From assembly GCA_030674185.1 (NCBI GenBank), contig JAPXFY010000016.1:38828466-38892465 (forward strand): DNA of 64,000 bases. Reading direction: 5' to 3'. Source of the stretch: Monoplex corrugatus. Lineage: Eukaryota > Mollusca > Gastropoda > Littorinimorpha > Ranellidae. Below are positions 10,580-24,140 of this stretch, piece by piece. A program made the translations under genes and the position numbers. A model generated the notes under the pieces. That model worked only from the letters and a program-made list of their open reading frames with translations. It did not search any database and was not told where the DNA came from. Numbering within the stretch: the first letter of the stretch is position 1; every line of letters starts with the position of its first letter.

Positions 10580-13500
10580 CTTAGCTAATACATTGGTTTG
10601 ATGTTTTGCCAGGACGTAGCTAGCACGCCGGTTTGATATTTTGCCAGGACGTAACTGGCACATTGGTTTGATGTTTTGCCAGGACGTTACTAGCACATTG
10701 GTTTGATGTTTTGCCAGGACGTAACTAACACACTGATTTTGTTTTTCCAAGACGTAACTAGCACATTGGTTGGACGTTTTGCCAAGACGTAAATAGCACA
10801 TTGGTTTGATGTTTTGCCAGGAAGTAACCAACACATTGGTTTGATGTTTTGACAGGATGTAGCTAACACATTGGTTTGATGTTTTGCCAGGATGTAACTA
10901 GCACATTGGTTTGATGTTTTGCCAGGAAGTAACCAACACATTGGTTTGATGTTTTGACAGGATGTAGCTAACACATTGGTTTGATGTTTTGCCAGAACGT
11001 ATCTAACACATTATTTGACGTTTTGCCAGGAAGTAACCAACACATTGGTTTGATGTTTTGCCAGGAAGTAACCAACACATTGGTTTGATGTTTTGACAGG
11101 ATGTAGCTAACACATTGGTTTGATGTTTTGCCAGAACGTATCTAACACATTTATTTGACGTTTTGCCAGGAAGTAACCAACACATTGGTTTGATGTTTTG
11201 CCAGGAAGTAACCAACACATTGGTTTGATGTTTTGACAGGATGTAGCTAACACATTGGTTTGATGTTTTGCCAGGGCGTAGCCAACACATTGGTTTGATA
11301 TTTTGCCAGGACGTAGCTAACACATTGGGTTTTGATGTTTTGCCAGGGCGTAATTAGCGCATCAGTTTGATGTTTTGCCAGAACATAACTAACACATTGG
11401 TTTGACGTTTTGCCAGGACGTAACTAGCACATTGGTTTGATGTTTTGCCAGGACGTAACTAATACATTGGTTCGGAGTTTTGCCAGGATGTAATTGCCAC
11501 ATTGGTTTGATGTTTTGCCAGGACATAGCTAACACATTGGTTTAACTTTATGCCAGGACGTAACTAGCACATTTGTTTGATGTTTTGCCAGAACGTAACT
11601 AGCACACTGGATTTTTGTTTTGCCAGGACAGAACCAACACATTGGTTTGACGTTTGCCAGGATGTGGCAATCACATTGGTTTGATGTTTTGCCAAGGAGT
11701 GACCCAACATATTGGTTTGATTTTTTCCAGGACGTAACCCACACATTGGTTTGATGTTTTGCCAGAACGTAGCTGACACGCTGGTTTGGTGTTTTGCCAG
11801 GACGTAACTAACACATTGGTTTGATATTTTGCCAGGACGTAACCAACACATTGGTTTGATGTTTTGCCAGGACGTAACTAATACATTGGTTTGACATTTT
11901 TCCAGGATGTAAATATAACATTGGTTTGATGTTTTGCCAGAAAGTAATCAACACAATGGTTTGATGCTTTTTTCCAGGACGTAACCAACACATTAGTTTG
12001 ATGTTTTTCCGGGACGTAACTACCACATTGGTTTGATGTTTTGCCAGGATGTAGCTAACACGCTAGTTTGGTATTTTACCTGGACGTAACTAGTATATTG
12101 GTTTGATGTTTTGCCAGGACGTAACTAGTATATTGGTTTGATGTTTTGCCAGGACGTAACTAGCACATTGGTTTGATGTTTTGCCAGGACGTAACTAGCA
12201 CATTGGTTTGATGTTTTGCCAGGACGTAACTAGCACATTAGTTTGATGTTTTGCCAGGACATAACTAACACATTGATTTTACTTTTTCCAGGACGTAACT
12301 AGCACATTGGTTTCATGTTTTACCAGGAAGTAACCAATACACTGGTTGGACGTTTTGCCAAGACGTAAATAGCACATTGGTTTCATGTTTTACCAGGAAG
12401 TAACCAATACATTGGTTTGATGTTTTGCCAGGACGTAGCTAACACATTGGTTTAATGTTTTGCCAGGACGTAGCTAACACGCTAGTTTGATATTTTGCCA
12501 GGAAGTAACCAATAAATTGGTTTGATGTTTTGCCAGGACGTAGCTAACACATTGGTTTGATGTTTTGCCAGGACGTAGCTATACATTGGTTTGATATTTT
12601 GCCAGGACGTAACTAACACATTTGTTTGACAATTTGCCTGGACGTAACTAGCACATTGGTGTGATAATTTCCAGGAAGTAACCAACACACTGGTTTGATG
12701 TTTTGCCAGGACGTAGCCAACACGTTGGTTTCATATTTTGCCATGACGTAACTAACACATTGGTTTGATCTTTTGCCAGGACGTAGCTATACATTGGTTT
12801 GATATTTTGCCAGGATGTAACTAACACATTGGTTTCATGTTTTGCCAGGACGTAACTAACACATTGGTTCGATGTTTTGCCAGGATATAGCCAACACATT
12901 GGTTTGATGTTTTGCCAGGACGTAGCCAACACATTGGTTTGATGTTTTGCCAGGACATAGCTTTCACATTGGTTTGATATTTTGCCAGCAACCAACACAC
13001 TGGTTTGATGTTTTGCCAGGAAGTAACCAACACATTGGTTTGATGTTTTGCCAGGATGTAGCTATCACATTTGTTTGATGTTTTGCCTGGAAGTAACCAA
13101 CACATTGGTTTGATGTTTTGCCAGGATGTAGCTATCACATTGGTTTGTTTTGCCTGGATGTAACCAACACATTGGTTTGATGTTTTGCCAGGATGTAACC
13201 AACACATTGGTTTGTTTTGCCAGGATGTAACCAACACATTGGTTTGATGTTTTGCCAGGATGTAACCAACACATTGGTTTGATGTTTTGCCAGGATGTAA
13301 CTAACACATTGGTTTGATGTTTTGCCAGGATGTAACTAACACATTGGTTTGATGTTTTGCCAGGATGTAACTAACACATTGGTTTGATGTTTTGCCAGGA
13401 CGTAACCAACACATTGGTTTGATGTTTTGCCAGGATGTAGCTATCACATTGGTTTGATGTTTTGCCTGGAAGTAACCAACACATTGGTTTGATGTTTTGC

Positions 13501-14515
13501 CTGGAAGTAACCAACACATTGGTTTGGTGTTTTGCCAGGATGTAGCTATCACATTGGTTTGATGTTTTGCCTGGAAGTAACCAACACATTGGTTTGGTGT
13601 TTTGCCTGGAAGTAACCAACACATTGGTTTGGTGTTTTGCCTGGAAGTAACCAACACATTGGTTTGATGTTTTGCCTGGAAGTAACCAACACATTGGTTT
13701 GATGTTTTGCCTGGAAGTAACCAACACATTGGTTTGGTGTTTTGCATGGAAGTAACCAACACATTGGTTTGATGTTTTGCCTGGAAGTAACCAACACATT
13801 GGTTTGATGTTTTGCCTGGAAGTAACCAACACATTGGTTTGATGTTTTGCCTGGAAGTAACCAACACATTGGTTTGGTGTTTTGCCAGGATGTAGCTATC
13901 ACATTGGTTTGATGTTTTGCCTGGAAGTAACCAACACATTGGTTTGGTGTTTTGCCAGGATGTAGCTATCACATTGGTTTGATGTTTTGCCTGGAAGTAA
14001 CCAACACATTGGTTTGGTGTTTTGCCAGGATGTAGCTATCACATTGGTTTGATGTTTTGCCTGGAAGTAACCAACACATTGGTTTGGTGTTTTGCCAAGA
14101 CGTAACTACCATATTGGTTTGATGTTTTGCCAGACGTAACTAATGCATTGGTTTGATGTTTTGCCAGGAAGTGATCAACACATTGGTTTGATATTTTTCC
14201 AGGACGTAAATACCACATTGGTTTGACGTTTTGCCAGGACATAGCTAACACATTGGTTTGACTTTATGCCAGGACGTAACTAGCACGTTGGTTTGATGTT
14301 TTGCCAGAACGTAACCAGCACACTGGTTTGATGTTTAGCCAGGACATAGCAAACACACTGGTTTGATATTTTGCCAAAACTTAAGTAGCATATTGGTTAG
14401 ATCTTTTGCCAGGACGTAGCTACACATTGGTTTGATCTTTAGCCAGGACGTAGCTAATACATGTGTTTGATGATGTTTGAAAAATACGTAACTTACACTG
14501 TTTGGTGTTTTGCCA
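10580..14515. repeat. 35-bp satellite, about 110 copies (block A)
   Basis: The unit is TTTTGCCAGGACGTAACTAG followed by CACATTGGTTTGATG. Divergence between neighbours is 5-20 percent by eye. From about 13080 to 14080 two unit types alternate (one with GCCTGGAAGTAACCAACAC, one with GCCAGGATGTAGCTATCAC), giving 70-bp higher-order units. The minus-strand frames reading QNIKPMCWL and GKTSNQC are repeat by-products. Confidence 0.95.
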
Positions 14516-14610
14516 GGGCCACAGACACCACTATCATTGGTTGACCGGCTACTGACGTCCATTTGTCTCTGTGAGGGTACATTATTGATGTCCTATAACC
14601 ACGACCGTTA
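14516..14610. other. short unique linker between two satellites
   Basis: This sequence, containing GGGCCACAGACACCACTATC and TTGACCGGCTACTGACGTCC, recurs almost unchanged at 60561-60650 between the same two satellite types in block B. It is a strong anchor for the duplication. Confidence 0.8.
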
Positions 14611-15962
14611 TTACCCTGTTTGTTACATCTCTGATGTTCAAATAAACACGACCATTACCCTGTTTGTTACATCACTGGTGTTTAAATAAACACGAACATT
14701 ACCCTGTTTGTTACATCACTAGTGTTGAAATAAACACGAACATTACCCTGTTTGTTACATCACTGGTGTTCAATTAAACAGGACCCTTACTGTTGATTAT
14801 TATTTGTATGCAAGCAACACACCATTACCCAGTTTGTCACATCAGTCGTGTTCAGATAGACATGACCCTTACCCTGGTTGTTACATCACTGATGTTTAGA
14901 TAAACAACAAACATTACCCTGTGACATCAGTCATGTATAAATGAAGACAAATCTTACCCTGTGACATCACTGGTGTTCAGATAAACACAACCTTACCCTG
15001 TGACATCACTGGTGTTCAGATAAACACAAACCTTACCCTGTGACATCACTGGTGTTCAGATAAACACAAACCTTACCCTGTGACATCACTGGTGTTCAGA
15101 TAAACACAAACCTTTACCCTGTGACATCACTGGTGTTCAGGTAAACACAAACGTTACCCTGTGACGTCACTGGTGTTCACATAAAAACGAACATTACCCT
15201 GTGACATCACTGGTGTTCAAATAAACACGAACCTTACCCTGTGACATCACTGGTGTTCAAATAAACACGAACCTTACCCTGTAACATCACTGGATGTTCA
15301 AATAAACACGAACCTTATTCTGTGACATCACTGATATTTCAATAAACACGAACGTTGCCCTGTTTGTTGCGTCACTTGTTTTCAAGTAAACACGAACGTT
15401 GCCCTGTTACATCACCGTTTTTCAAATAAACATGAACATTACCCTGTTCGTTACATCACTGGTGTTTGAATAAACACGAACCTTACCCTGTTTGTTACAT
15501 CACTGGTGTTTAAATAAACACAAATCTTACCTTGTGACTTCACTGATGTTTAAATAAACACTAACATTACCCTGTTTGTTACATCACTGGTGTTTAAATA
15601 AACACAAACCTTACCTTGTGACTTCACTGATGTTTAAATAACACTAACATTACCCTGTTTGTTACATCACTGATGTTTAAATAACACTAACATTACCCTG
15701 TTTGTTTCATCACCGGTGTTGAAATAAACACGAACATTACCTTGTTTGTTACATCACTGGTGTTCAAATAACCATGAACATTATCCTATTTGTTACATCA
15801 CTGATGTTTAAATAAACACCAACATAATCCTGATTGTTACATCACTGGTGTTGAAATAAACACTAACATTACTTGTCTGTTACATCACTGGTATTCAAAT
15901 AACCATGAACATTATCCTATTTGTTACATCACTGGTGTTGAAATAAACACGACCATTACCCT
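14611..15962. repeat. 44-bp satellite with 40-bp variant, block A part 1
   Basis: The unit is ATAAACACGAACATTACCCT, GTTTGTTACATCACTGGTGT, TTAA. In 14940-15300 a shorter form reading CCCTGTGACATCACTGG replaces GTTTGTTACATCAC. The same satellite occupies 60646-64000 in block B. Confidence 0.95.
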
Positions 15963-17106
15963 TTTTTTGATTGATTTGGTTCAGTTTTTACGTCGGCATC
16001 CACTTCAGGTGATATGGCCGACGGGGATAACCATCTCAGGGAAGTTGGGGAAGGGGGACCTATCTAATCCTATACTGACACCACCAGAACAACAATGATG
16101 TTAATATGGCAAGGAGGAGTTTGTGGTGTACTCTACAACAGGTAGATGAATTGGGGATTGTTTCTTCACTTTGAAGTGACGCACACAACAAGGAAGGAGA
16201 GTCACGAGAAGAAATGCACTAACCACACTAGACATGAGTAGTCCATACATACATTGATAACTACAAAGCCTTTATTCAATTAAGCAAAAGCGTAATTCAC
16301 CATTCGTGACTGCCATGAATCCTAATAGTCCTAAAACCCTAAGATGCACTACGAATCTTCACTAGCTTACATGCTACTAGAACGTGAACACTTCCATATG
16401 TCCTATTCCATTCCCTCTCTCTTTGCTTCTTGAAAATAAAACATACTAGTCTACCTACTTCTATCCCTACCCTAACGAAAGTATAAAATGAAACGTGGGC
16501 CACATACCTCTAAGATAGGTTGGAAGCTGAGACTTCTGTCGCTCACTGGCTCAATGGCTCACTGGGTGCCGACTCAGTGCTGACTCTCCAACTAGTGATT
16601 CCTAACGACTGACTGCTAACCTATATACAGTGCGATTCCATTTACCGATCTTTGTCTCTGCTACAAACATTCCCAGTTGCCCTCCAGCTGTCGATATCAA
16701 TAAAACTGGGCATTGCAACTTTGGGGAACCTGGCGATCCTGGCATAGCTGCCATGGTCGTCATTCAACATTCCTGTAATTTGCTTGGGCACTGGTATTTG
16801 CTGAGAATGTTGGTATTCTAGGTTATCTACCCTTTGTGCCCATTAAAATTGGACAAGAACCATGTGAGCGTTAGACCACGTTTGAGTGGAAATTGTTGAG
16901 TGACCAATTGAATTATGGATGGCGTAATCTCCAGCACACCAACCTTATTTACCCGTCTACCAAGTCGGTATGAATACTTCTTCTCCCTGGAGGGGGCCCC
17001 TGTGATATTAAGATGGGACAGTGAGAAGGCCAGTTTTAATGTAGCGCACCCCAGGATTCGAACTCACAACCATTAGCATGTGAATCTGACGCTCAAACCA
17101 GCTGAG
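15963..17106 (-). mobile_element. retroposon-like insertion inside the 44-bp satellite
   Basis: This 1.14-kb non-repetitive segment splits the array. On the minus strand it starts near 17106 with a tRNA-like head: an A-box-like TAACTCAGCTGG and a B-box-like GAGTTCGAATCC (about 17049-17060). It ends at a T-run (15963-15969), equal to a poly(A) tail on the minus strand. The length is large for a SINE, so it may be composite, and a CCTTTATTCAATT element near 16267 could belong to a nested LTR. No long reading frame is present. Confidence 0.5.
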
Positions 17107-18575
17107 TTACTGGTGTCGAAATAAATACGACCATTAATTTGTTTGTTACATCACTGGTGTTTAAATAAACACGACCATTACCCTGTTTGTTACATCACTG
17201 GTGTTTAAATAAACACGACCATTACCCTGTTTGTTACATCACTATTGTTGAAACAAACACGAACATTACCCTGTTTGTTACATCACTATTGTTGAAACAA
17301 ACACGAACATTACGAGTACTCTGTTACATCACTGGTGTTAAAATAAACACGACCATTACCCTGTTTGTTACATCACTGATGTTTAAATAAACACGACCAT
17401 TACCCTGTTTGTTACATCAATGGTGTTAAATAAACACGAACATTACCCTGTTTGTTACATCATGGTGTTAAAGTAAACACGACCATTACCCTGTTTGTAA
17501 CATCGCTGGTGTTAAAATAAACCCGAACATTACCCTGTTCGTTACATCACTGGTGTTTAAATAAACACGACCATTACCCTGTTGTTACATCACTGGTGTT
17601 TGCATAAACACGACATTACCCTGTTTGTTACATCACATTGCCCTGTTTGTTGCATCACTGACACTCAAATAAACACGAACATTGCCCTGTTTGTTATATC
17701 ACTGACAGTCACAATAAACACGATTACCCTTGTTTCAAAGTAAAACACGATACCTGTTTATATCACTGACAGTCACAATAAACACGATTACCCTGTTTGT
17801 TATATCACTGACAGTCAAATAAACACGATTACCCTGTTTGTTATATCACTGACAGTCACAATAAACACGATTACCCTGTTTGTTATATCACTGACAGTCA
17901 AAATAAACACGATTACCCTGTTTGTTATATCACTGACAGTCAAAATAAACACGATTACCCTGTTTGTTTGGTCACTGACAGTCACAATAAACACGATTAC
18001 CCTGTTTGTTATATCACTGACAGTCAAAATAAACACGATTACCCTGTTTGTTGATCACTACAGTCACAATAAACACGATTACCCTGTTTGTTATATCACT
18101 GACAGTCAAAATAAACACGATTACCCTGTTTGTTATATCACTGACAGTCACAATAAACACGATTACCCTGTTTGTTATATCACTGACAGTCAAAATAAAC
18201 ACGATTACCCTGTTTGTTGCATCACTGACAGTCACAATAAACACGATTACCCTGTTTGTTATATCACTGACAGTCAAAATAAACACGATTACCCTGTTTG
18301 TTGCATCACTGACACTCAAATAAACACGAACCTTATCCTATTTGTTGCATCACTGACATTCAAATAAACACGAACATTGCCCTGTTTGTTATATCACTGA
18401 CAGTCAAAATAAACACGATTACCCTGTTTGTTGCGTCACTGAGAGTCAAATAAGCACGAACATTATCCTGTTTGTTGCATCACTGAGAGTCAAATAAGCA
18501 CAAACAATCTGTTACATCACTGACAGTCAATTAAGCACGAACATTAACCTGTTTGTTGCATCACTGGTGTTTAAA
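17107..18575. repeat. 44-bp satellite, block A part 2, with a dimeric sub-array
   Basis: This is the continuation of the satellite at 14611. From about 17750 to 18310 two monomers alternate, one with CAGTCACAATAAACACG and one with CAGTCAAAATAAACACG, giving roughly 84-bp dimers. Near the right end units become diverged before a GAA repeat. Confidence 0.93.
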
Positions 18576-18584
18576 TGAATACGA

Positions 18585-18623
18585 ACAAAGAAGAAGAAGA
18601 AGAAGAAGAAGAAGAAGAAGAAG

Positions 18624-18655
<32 letters not shown>

Positions 18656-18745
18656 GAAGAAGAAGTAGAAGAAAAAGAATGTGTGTGTGTGTGTGTTGTG
18701 GTGCGTGCGTGCGTGCGTGCGTGCGTGCGTGTGTGTTCCCGCGTT
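18585..18745. repeat. GAA repeat followed by GT/GCGT repeat
   Basis: AGA/GAA triplets cover 18588-18680, then GTGT and GTGC tracts cover 18680-18737. Arg-, Glu- or Phe-rich frames here are by-products. Confidence 0.95.
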
Positions 18746-19019
18746 GATGAAAAAAAACAAAAGTCATGAGAGCATATTTTCTCAGAGCTCGATTAAAGCA
18801 ATCTGATGTACTTACTGACACGAACAGGGAGACAACTCTTCTGTCTTGCTTCCTAGCACGCAGTCAGAGTTATTCCCCTGGAATAACAAATCTACATGTA
18901 CGTTGACATACCTGTCCTCCGTGAACGTCATTGATGTACGCACAGTGTTGTTAGTTGTTGGCTGTTTGTGCTGTTTGCTGTACAATATTCACAACAGGTT
19001 TTAACTGCATTATTTCATC
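18746..19019. other. unique non-coding sequence
   Basis: I see no exon, RNA gene or recognised repeat. This is the start of the spacer between blocks A and B. Confidence 0.5.
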
Positions 19020-19079
19020 ACACACACACACGTGCACGCGCGCGCATGCACGCTCGCACGCACACATGCACACACACAC

Positions 19080-19160
<81 letters not shown>
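19020..19160. repeat. CA microsatellite with CGCA interruptions
   Basis: A run of CA dinucleotides with an initial GCGC/CGCA-rich part; frames across it give Thr/His repeats. Confidence 0.95.
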
Positions 19161-19163
<3 letters not shown>

Positions 19164-20700
19164 CGTTGGGACACAACACAAAAACACACCACACCACAGA
19201 GCGAGAGAGAACTCAGAACTCAGAAAATGTTTATTGTACATCGGCCTTAGGTCAAAATACATGCATGGGGAAGGGGAGGGGAGGGGTTCGGGTTTTCTTA
19301 TGCATCCATACAAGTTCTACTATCGAACTGCAGTGAACTCTGTCACATTGTCCCCTTCTATCGTTTACCGTCACATAAGCTGGGATGCATTCATCTTTGC
19401 ATCTACAGTAGTCATTTCATTTGTATTCTAATCCATATTCCTTAACTGGCCAGCTGAAAATATTTGTCATTAACTGCATGTATAACATTCATCCAACTGT
19501 CAATTTTACAACAATTGGCTGTCAGACAAACAAATCATTGAATTAGTACACAGATCTGTCGTTTCTTGTATCCTTCAGTGATCATACAGTTGATCAATAC
19601 ATTCAACCACAGCTACTTAACATAAACAATCAACCAATCGATCGATCAATCAACCAACCAATCAATCAACTAACCAATCAATAAACCAATCAATCAACTA
19701 ATTCACCAAATGATCAATCAAATAATCAGCGATTCAGCCCGTGGATCAACCAACTAATCAACCTTCAATTGACTGGGTCAGATGCATCATCCAACTGTAC
19801 AATCGATATCGATTCAGTAACAATCACCCAATCACTCATTCAATCAATCAATCAATCGATCAACCATTTAACCAGTTAATCAGTCAACGAGTGACTTAAT
19901 CAACCAGACAGCCTTGAATTTAACTGAGTCCGACATATCAATTCTGAGATCACTATGTCAAATAACGCTAATCAATCATCCATACATTCAATAATTCAAT
20001 CACTGATCGATCAATAGCTAAATCCATCAATCTGTCAGTGAGCAACCCATCAATTAACAAATAAGATAATCATTCCGTTGTCAGCTAATCATGCGTTCAA
20101 TTTATCAATTCATTCATCAGTGTATCTAAACCAATCAATGGAATCAATGTACAATGAAATAAACCCTCAAACATATTACGTAAGAGCAATTCGTCCCTAA
20201 AACAGTCAGTTAATTGGCAAAAACAGACATTCATAATGCCAATCAGTTAATCAGACCAATCGCAGATCAGTCACTCATTTACCCAAACAATTGACGTTGA
20301 GACAATACCAAATGATTATTCAATGCATAGTTAGCATTTGATGCATCTTTTAGTTCAGAGATAACTCTGAACTCAATCTTCGGCAGTCAGCAATAGTTCA
20401 GGCCATAGACTGAATTGAAGGTTATGTATGCACACACACACAATATATATATATAACACAAACATATTCACTCATACATACACGCACACATAGACATACT
20501 GATGTATACACACACATACACAATGTAGATACTACCACCTGTGTATGCATATATGTACACCAACGTCAATGTTTATACAGAGACACATGCGCGCATGTGT
20601 ATCTATATGTGCACCCCCCTTCATATTCAAATAAACATTTGTTTATCTTACAATTGTAATAAAGTATTGTCTGCAATTCTAGTGCTAGTATCTGACATAA
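19161..20700. other. spacer with degenerate AATC tetranucleotide repeat
   Basis: Between about 19590 and 20300 the words AATCAATC, AACCAATC and GATCAATC recur densely but irregularly, which fits an old decayed AATC microsatellite. TA/CA tracts lie at 20430-20530. The rest (19161-19590, 20300-20430, 20530-20700) shows nothing I can support. Confidence 0.6.
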
Positions 20701-20743
20701 GTATTTAGTTTTCTTCTCCTTTTAACAACTTTTTCTCTCTTAT

Positions 20744-21520
20744 TCATAGCGTGGAAAAGTATCTGGACACGCTGTGACTTCGGTGGCTACTTGTTGATCG
20801 GAGCAGTATGCACATAGGCATACTGACTAAATCCTTTAAAAATTTCGCCCTGAGGTCAACGTAAGTGGAACATCTAAATAATAAGTGTTCTTCGTTTTTC
20901 AGATTCTGTCCTGCAAAATGGACATACCTTTTCCTGATCAGATTCACTGTATCTATTTATATTATTGTTTAGTACGTGGTTAAAACGTTAAACCTTATTT
21001 GTGAAAGGGCAACTCTGAAACAGTATAATATAGAGTCAATGTACTTCTCTTTTTCAAAGATAGTCTTAAATGATCTGTAGCTTTCATACCTATCTCTGTC
21101 ACTGAGTGACCCAGACCATTCTTGAATATATAAATCTACAAGTCTCTGTTTAAATACACGCAAAAAGGCTTTTACATCACCAACACCTTGTTGCAGACAC
21201 ACGGTATTAAATCCAGTTTCACACAAAATTTCCCTTATTTTTGAAGCCCAGCATTCTTTCCCAGCCCTGTCAAGTTCCACTAACATTTGGTAAGCCTTAT
21301 AAGGTAACCTGTTTGGATTCATTTCAAGTAATTTAAACCAAAATCTAAGACAGGTAATTGAGGAGTTGACATAAAGAGGAAACCTTCCCAAATCCCCGTA
21401 TTCCATCCTGTTAGGTGTCCTGACTGGAACACCTAACAGTCTTTTGCACGATGCCAAATGTACTTTCTCTATATGCTCGAATCTATTAAGTCCCCATATC
21501 TCAGAAGAATACAACAAAAT
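20744..21520 (-). pseudogene. CR1/L2-like ORF2 C-terminal region with split zinc knuckle
   Basis: The segment reads LYSSEIWGLNRFEHIEKVHL then a long helical region to QIRFNVLTTY. The following zinc-binding motif is split. CPFCRTESEK lies in one frame (about 20900-20930) and the partner EEHLLFRC in another (about 20865-20890), so a small indel separates the two halves of the C-x2-C and H-x4-C pairs. Confidence 0.7.
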
Positions 21521-21634
21521 AGGTTAAATTTTTGCATCAAACAACTTGAAGAAAGTTTCTATAGTCATGTCTTTATATTTTTGAAAAGTCCTATTTAATA
21601 GCAAAGTTGCTATTCTACCTTTTGTCACCAAATG

Positions 21635-23050
21635 TTATGTGCTGGCCTTGGTGCTAATTATTGTCGTGAAATTGAAACCCAGATAACAATATTTATTAAC
21701 TACTTCCAATTTAGTCCCTTTGTAAAACCATTGTTCATGACGTCCTAAGAAGCCCCCTCTTCTGAAAACCATAACTTTAGTTTTTTCAAGATTAACTTGC
21801 AGATTCATACTAGCACAGTATGTCTGCAATACTCTTAACTGATTTTGAAAACCATTTGGTGTTGTTGACAGAAGAGCTACATGATCTGCAAAAAGGAGAA
21901 TGGATATTTCCATTAAACCTGGCATCAACTGGATGCCATGTCGCCCTTTATCATCCTTACAATTAGCTTATTGATTTATTAATACCGAAAATAAAGTAGG
22001 GCTTAAGACACATCCTTGTCTCACGCCTATGGGGTTATTGAATATTTCAGATAATTCCCAGTTTGCCCGAATATATGAGCATAATGATTCATACATTGCT
22101 TTTAGCGAAGCTAAAAACTTCCCTTTCACTCCTTGATTTTGAATACACTTTAAGAGTGTGTCATGCTGAACCGAACCAAAGGCTTTCTTAAAGTCTACAA
22201 AAGCAACATATAGTTTTCTACCTTTCTTGCACATAGTTTTCTGAACCATAGCGTACAGACTGAAAATTTGATCCACTGTAGAATATTTTTTTCCTAAAAC
22301 CTGCCTGACTTTCTGATATCAAATTATTGTTTTCTAACCAAGTATACAATGTTTTTCAGTATTATTGATGTGTAGCATTTTGATACAATGTCGTTATTAA
22401 CGACACACCCCTGTAATTGTCCACTTTATCAGCTTTTGACCAATCTTGAGGATAAATTCCTCCGTCGATTATAGTGTTAAACAGCTTCAAAAAAAAATTA
22501 TGGATATCTGTGTTACCATTTTTTAACATCTCAGCTGTAACACCATCTATTCCACTGGCTTTACCTATCCTCAATTTTCTGAACGATTCTCTGACTTCTT
22601 CTATAGTTATCTTAACATTTAATGGATGTTCTGTTGATTCATTTAAATCAGCTACTTCTACAATGCAGCGCTCGTCATTTGTTGATCTGTTATCTTGAAA
22701 TACGTTTTTAAAATGACTGAACCATTCACCAATACTGATATTCTTAGTAAGTTTGCTTTTGGTACCATACTCTATATTTCTTAACTCAGCCCAGAACTGT
22801 GATGAATTTGAAATATTTCTGGCCAAGCATTCTGCTTTTTGTTTGTTAAACTGCTGCTTTTTGGTCTTTAATGATTTTTTTATACTTCTTCCGTGCTTCA
22901 CAATACACAATCCTATTATCCTCATCTTTTGTTTTTCTGTAGTGTTTGAGAGTTTTTCTGCTTTCTGCTTTTGCTTTCTGACATTCACCATCAAACCATT
23001 CAGATCTTTTTCTCTTCTCTTTACATTTCTTACGGTACATACAAGCACCA
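21635..23050 (-). pseudogene. CR1/L2-like reverse transcriptase remnant
   Basis: The finger motif LRIGKASGIDGVTAEML lies at about 22540-22590, followed by VDNYRGVSLITTLYQ, then VAFVDFKKAFGSVQHDTLL (about 22140-22210) and IGVRQGCVLSPTLFSVLIN (about 21970-22030). The catalytic box reads FADH (about 21875-21886) where FADD is expected, so the second aspartate is lost. The pieces lie in three frames with stops between them. Confidence 0.8.
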
Positions 23051-23309
23051 GCTTCTTTTAGACATTCAACAAATATGGTCAAAGCATTATATACATTAGT
23101 GTCTAGAGTATCCGAAGCCAATGTAAGTCTACCCTGAATGTAATTACTTTGTAATTTGTTTGTATAATCGTCTTTTTTATTTTCTTGCCATATGAACTTT
23201 TGTGTGATGTTATTTTTTGTTACTTTCCCCTCAGCCTTTTTTTCCTGTCTCAAGCTTTCGTTCCACTTTCATTATAACCCGTAAATAATCTGATTTTGTG
23301 AGACTGTCA

Positions 23310-24140
23310 ACATCTAATGTAGCAATTTTAACCGATGAAAACAGATCACATGATACGATGAAATAGCAACTATACTCGACCCTGAAGCTCCAATGTATGT
23401 ATAACTACCATCAAAGTCCGGTTCACACAGACCATTTAAAATGATATAGTCAAACATATTGCATAGCTCGAGCAGTTGGTTTCCAAAAACATTTGTGCGG
23501 CAGTCATGAGACTGTCTCAAAAAGTTACTGTTGACAGAAAGATCAGTTAAGACACTGTCACTGTCACATCCAAATGAAGAGTAACTACCATCAGCTGTTC
23601 TTGCATTTAAATCACCAGTCAACAAGACATAAAAGTCATCGTGCGAAACTTGTAAATCTAACAAACATTGCTCCAATATTTCCATACCAAACCCATCATG
23701 CTGATTATTCTAGTATGTGGAATCATGAGGGGGAATATATGTACATACAAACACTATAGGTTTATTTGTTGAAAACAAATCTTTGTTGATTGTAACAATA
23801 GTAGCATTTTCGTTTTCAATCTCTATTCGTTTAACAAACGGTTCAAAAAATTTTCTCACCATAACTATTATTCCACCGGAATACCTTCCTTGATGAGATA
23901 GTTTCTTCGCTTTTAGTGTAAATACAACAAACTCTTGAAACAAAGATGAATCAAAATCATTCGCTATAAAGGTCTCAGAGAGACAAATGAAATCATGCTG
24001 CGAAGTGAAATTAATGAATTCCTCATCGTCCAGTTTCGGTAACAATCCATTCACATTATAAGCGAGAAATTTAATCTGTGGATTATTAACATTATGCACA
24101 TGTATATTCACCACTGGTGGACACGGTCTCACTTGGGATC
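23310..24140 (-). pseudogene. CR1/L2-like APE endonuclease remnant
   Basis: The translation starts IKFLAYNVNGLLPKLDDEEF, which carries the conserved Asn of the first endonuclease motif. It continues with HDFICLSETFI, which carries the catalytic Glu, then VCTYIPPHDS and LTGDLNART, the conserved GDxN motif. A stop and frame change near 23705 break it. Confidence 0.8.

Larger units (their letters stand above)
998..18575 (+). repeat. segmental duplication, block A
   Basis: Collinear with 31920-64000. Shared anchors in order: SINE body, CTLD exon 1, 55-mer, exon 2, triplet repeats, the unique 7556-7885 segment, CA tract, exon 3, GATT run, 30-mer, second-family LINE, 35-mer, linker, 44-mer. Private to A: the LINE at 4531 and the insertion at 15963. 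Confidence 0.85.

Noticed and set aside
10574..14562. Long minus-strand frames reading QNIKPMCWL / GKTSNQC repeats
   Set aside because: They come from a 35-bp satellite read without stops; no start context, splice signals or domain, and the repeats vary freely with frameshifts.
17034..17106. Functional tRNA gene on the minus strand
   Set aside because: Only A- and B-box likeness; stems are poor and it heads a retroposon-like insertion.
18527..18821. Poly-Arg, poly-Glu and poly-Phe frames
   Set aside because: GAA trinucleotide repeat read in different frames.
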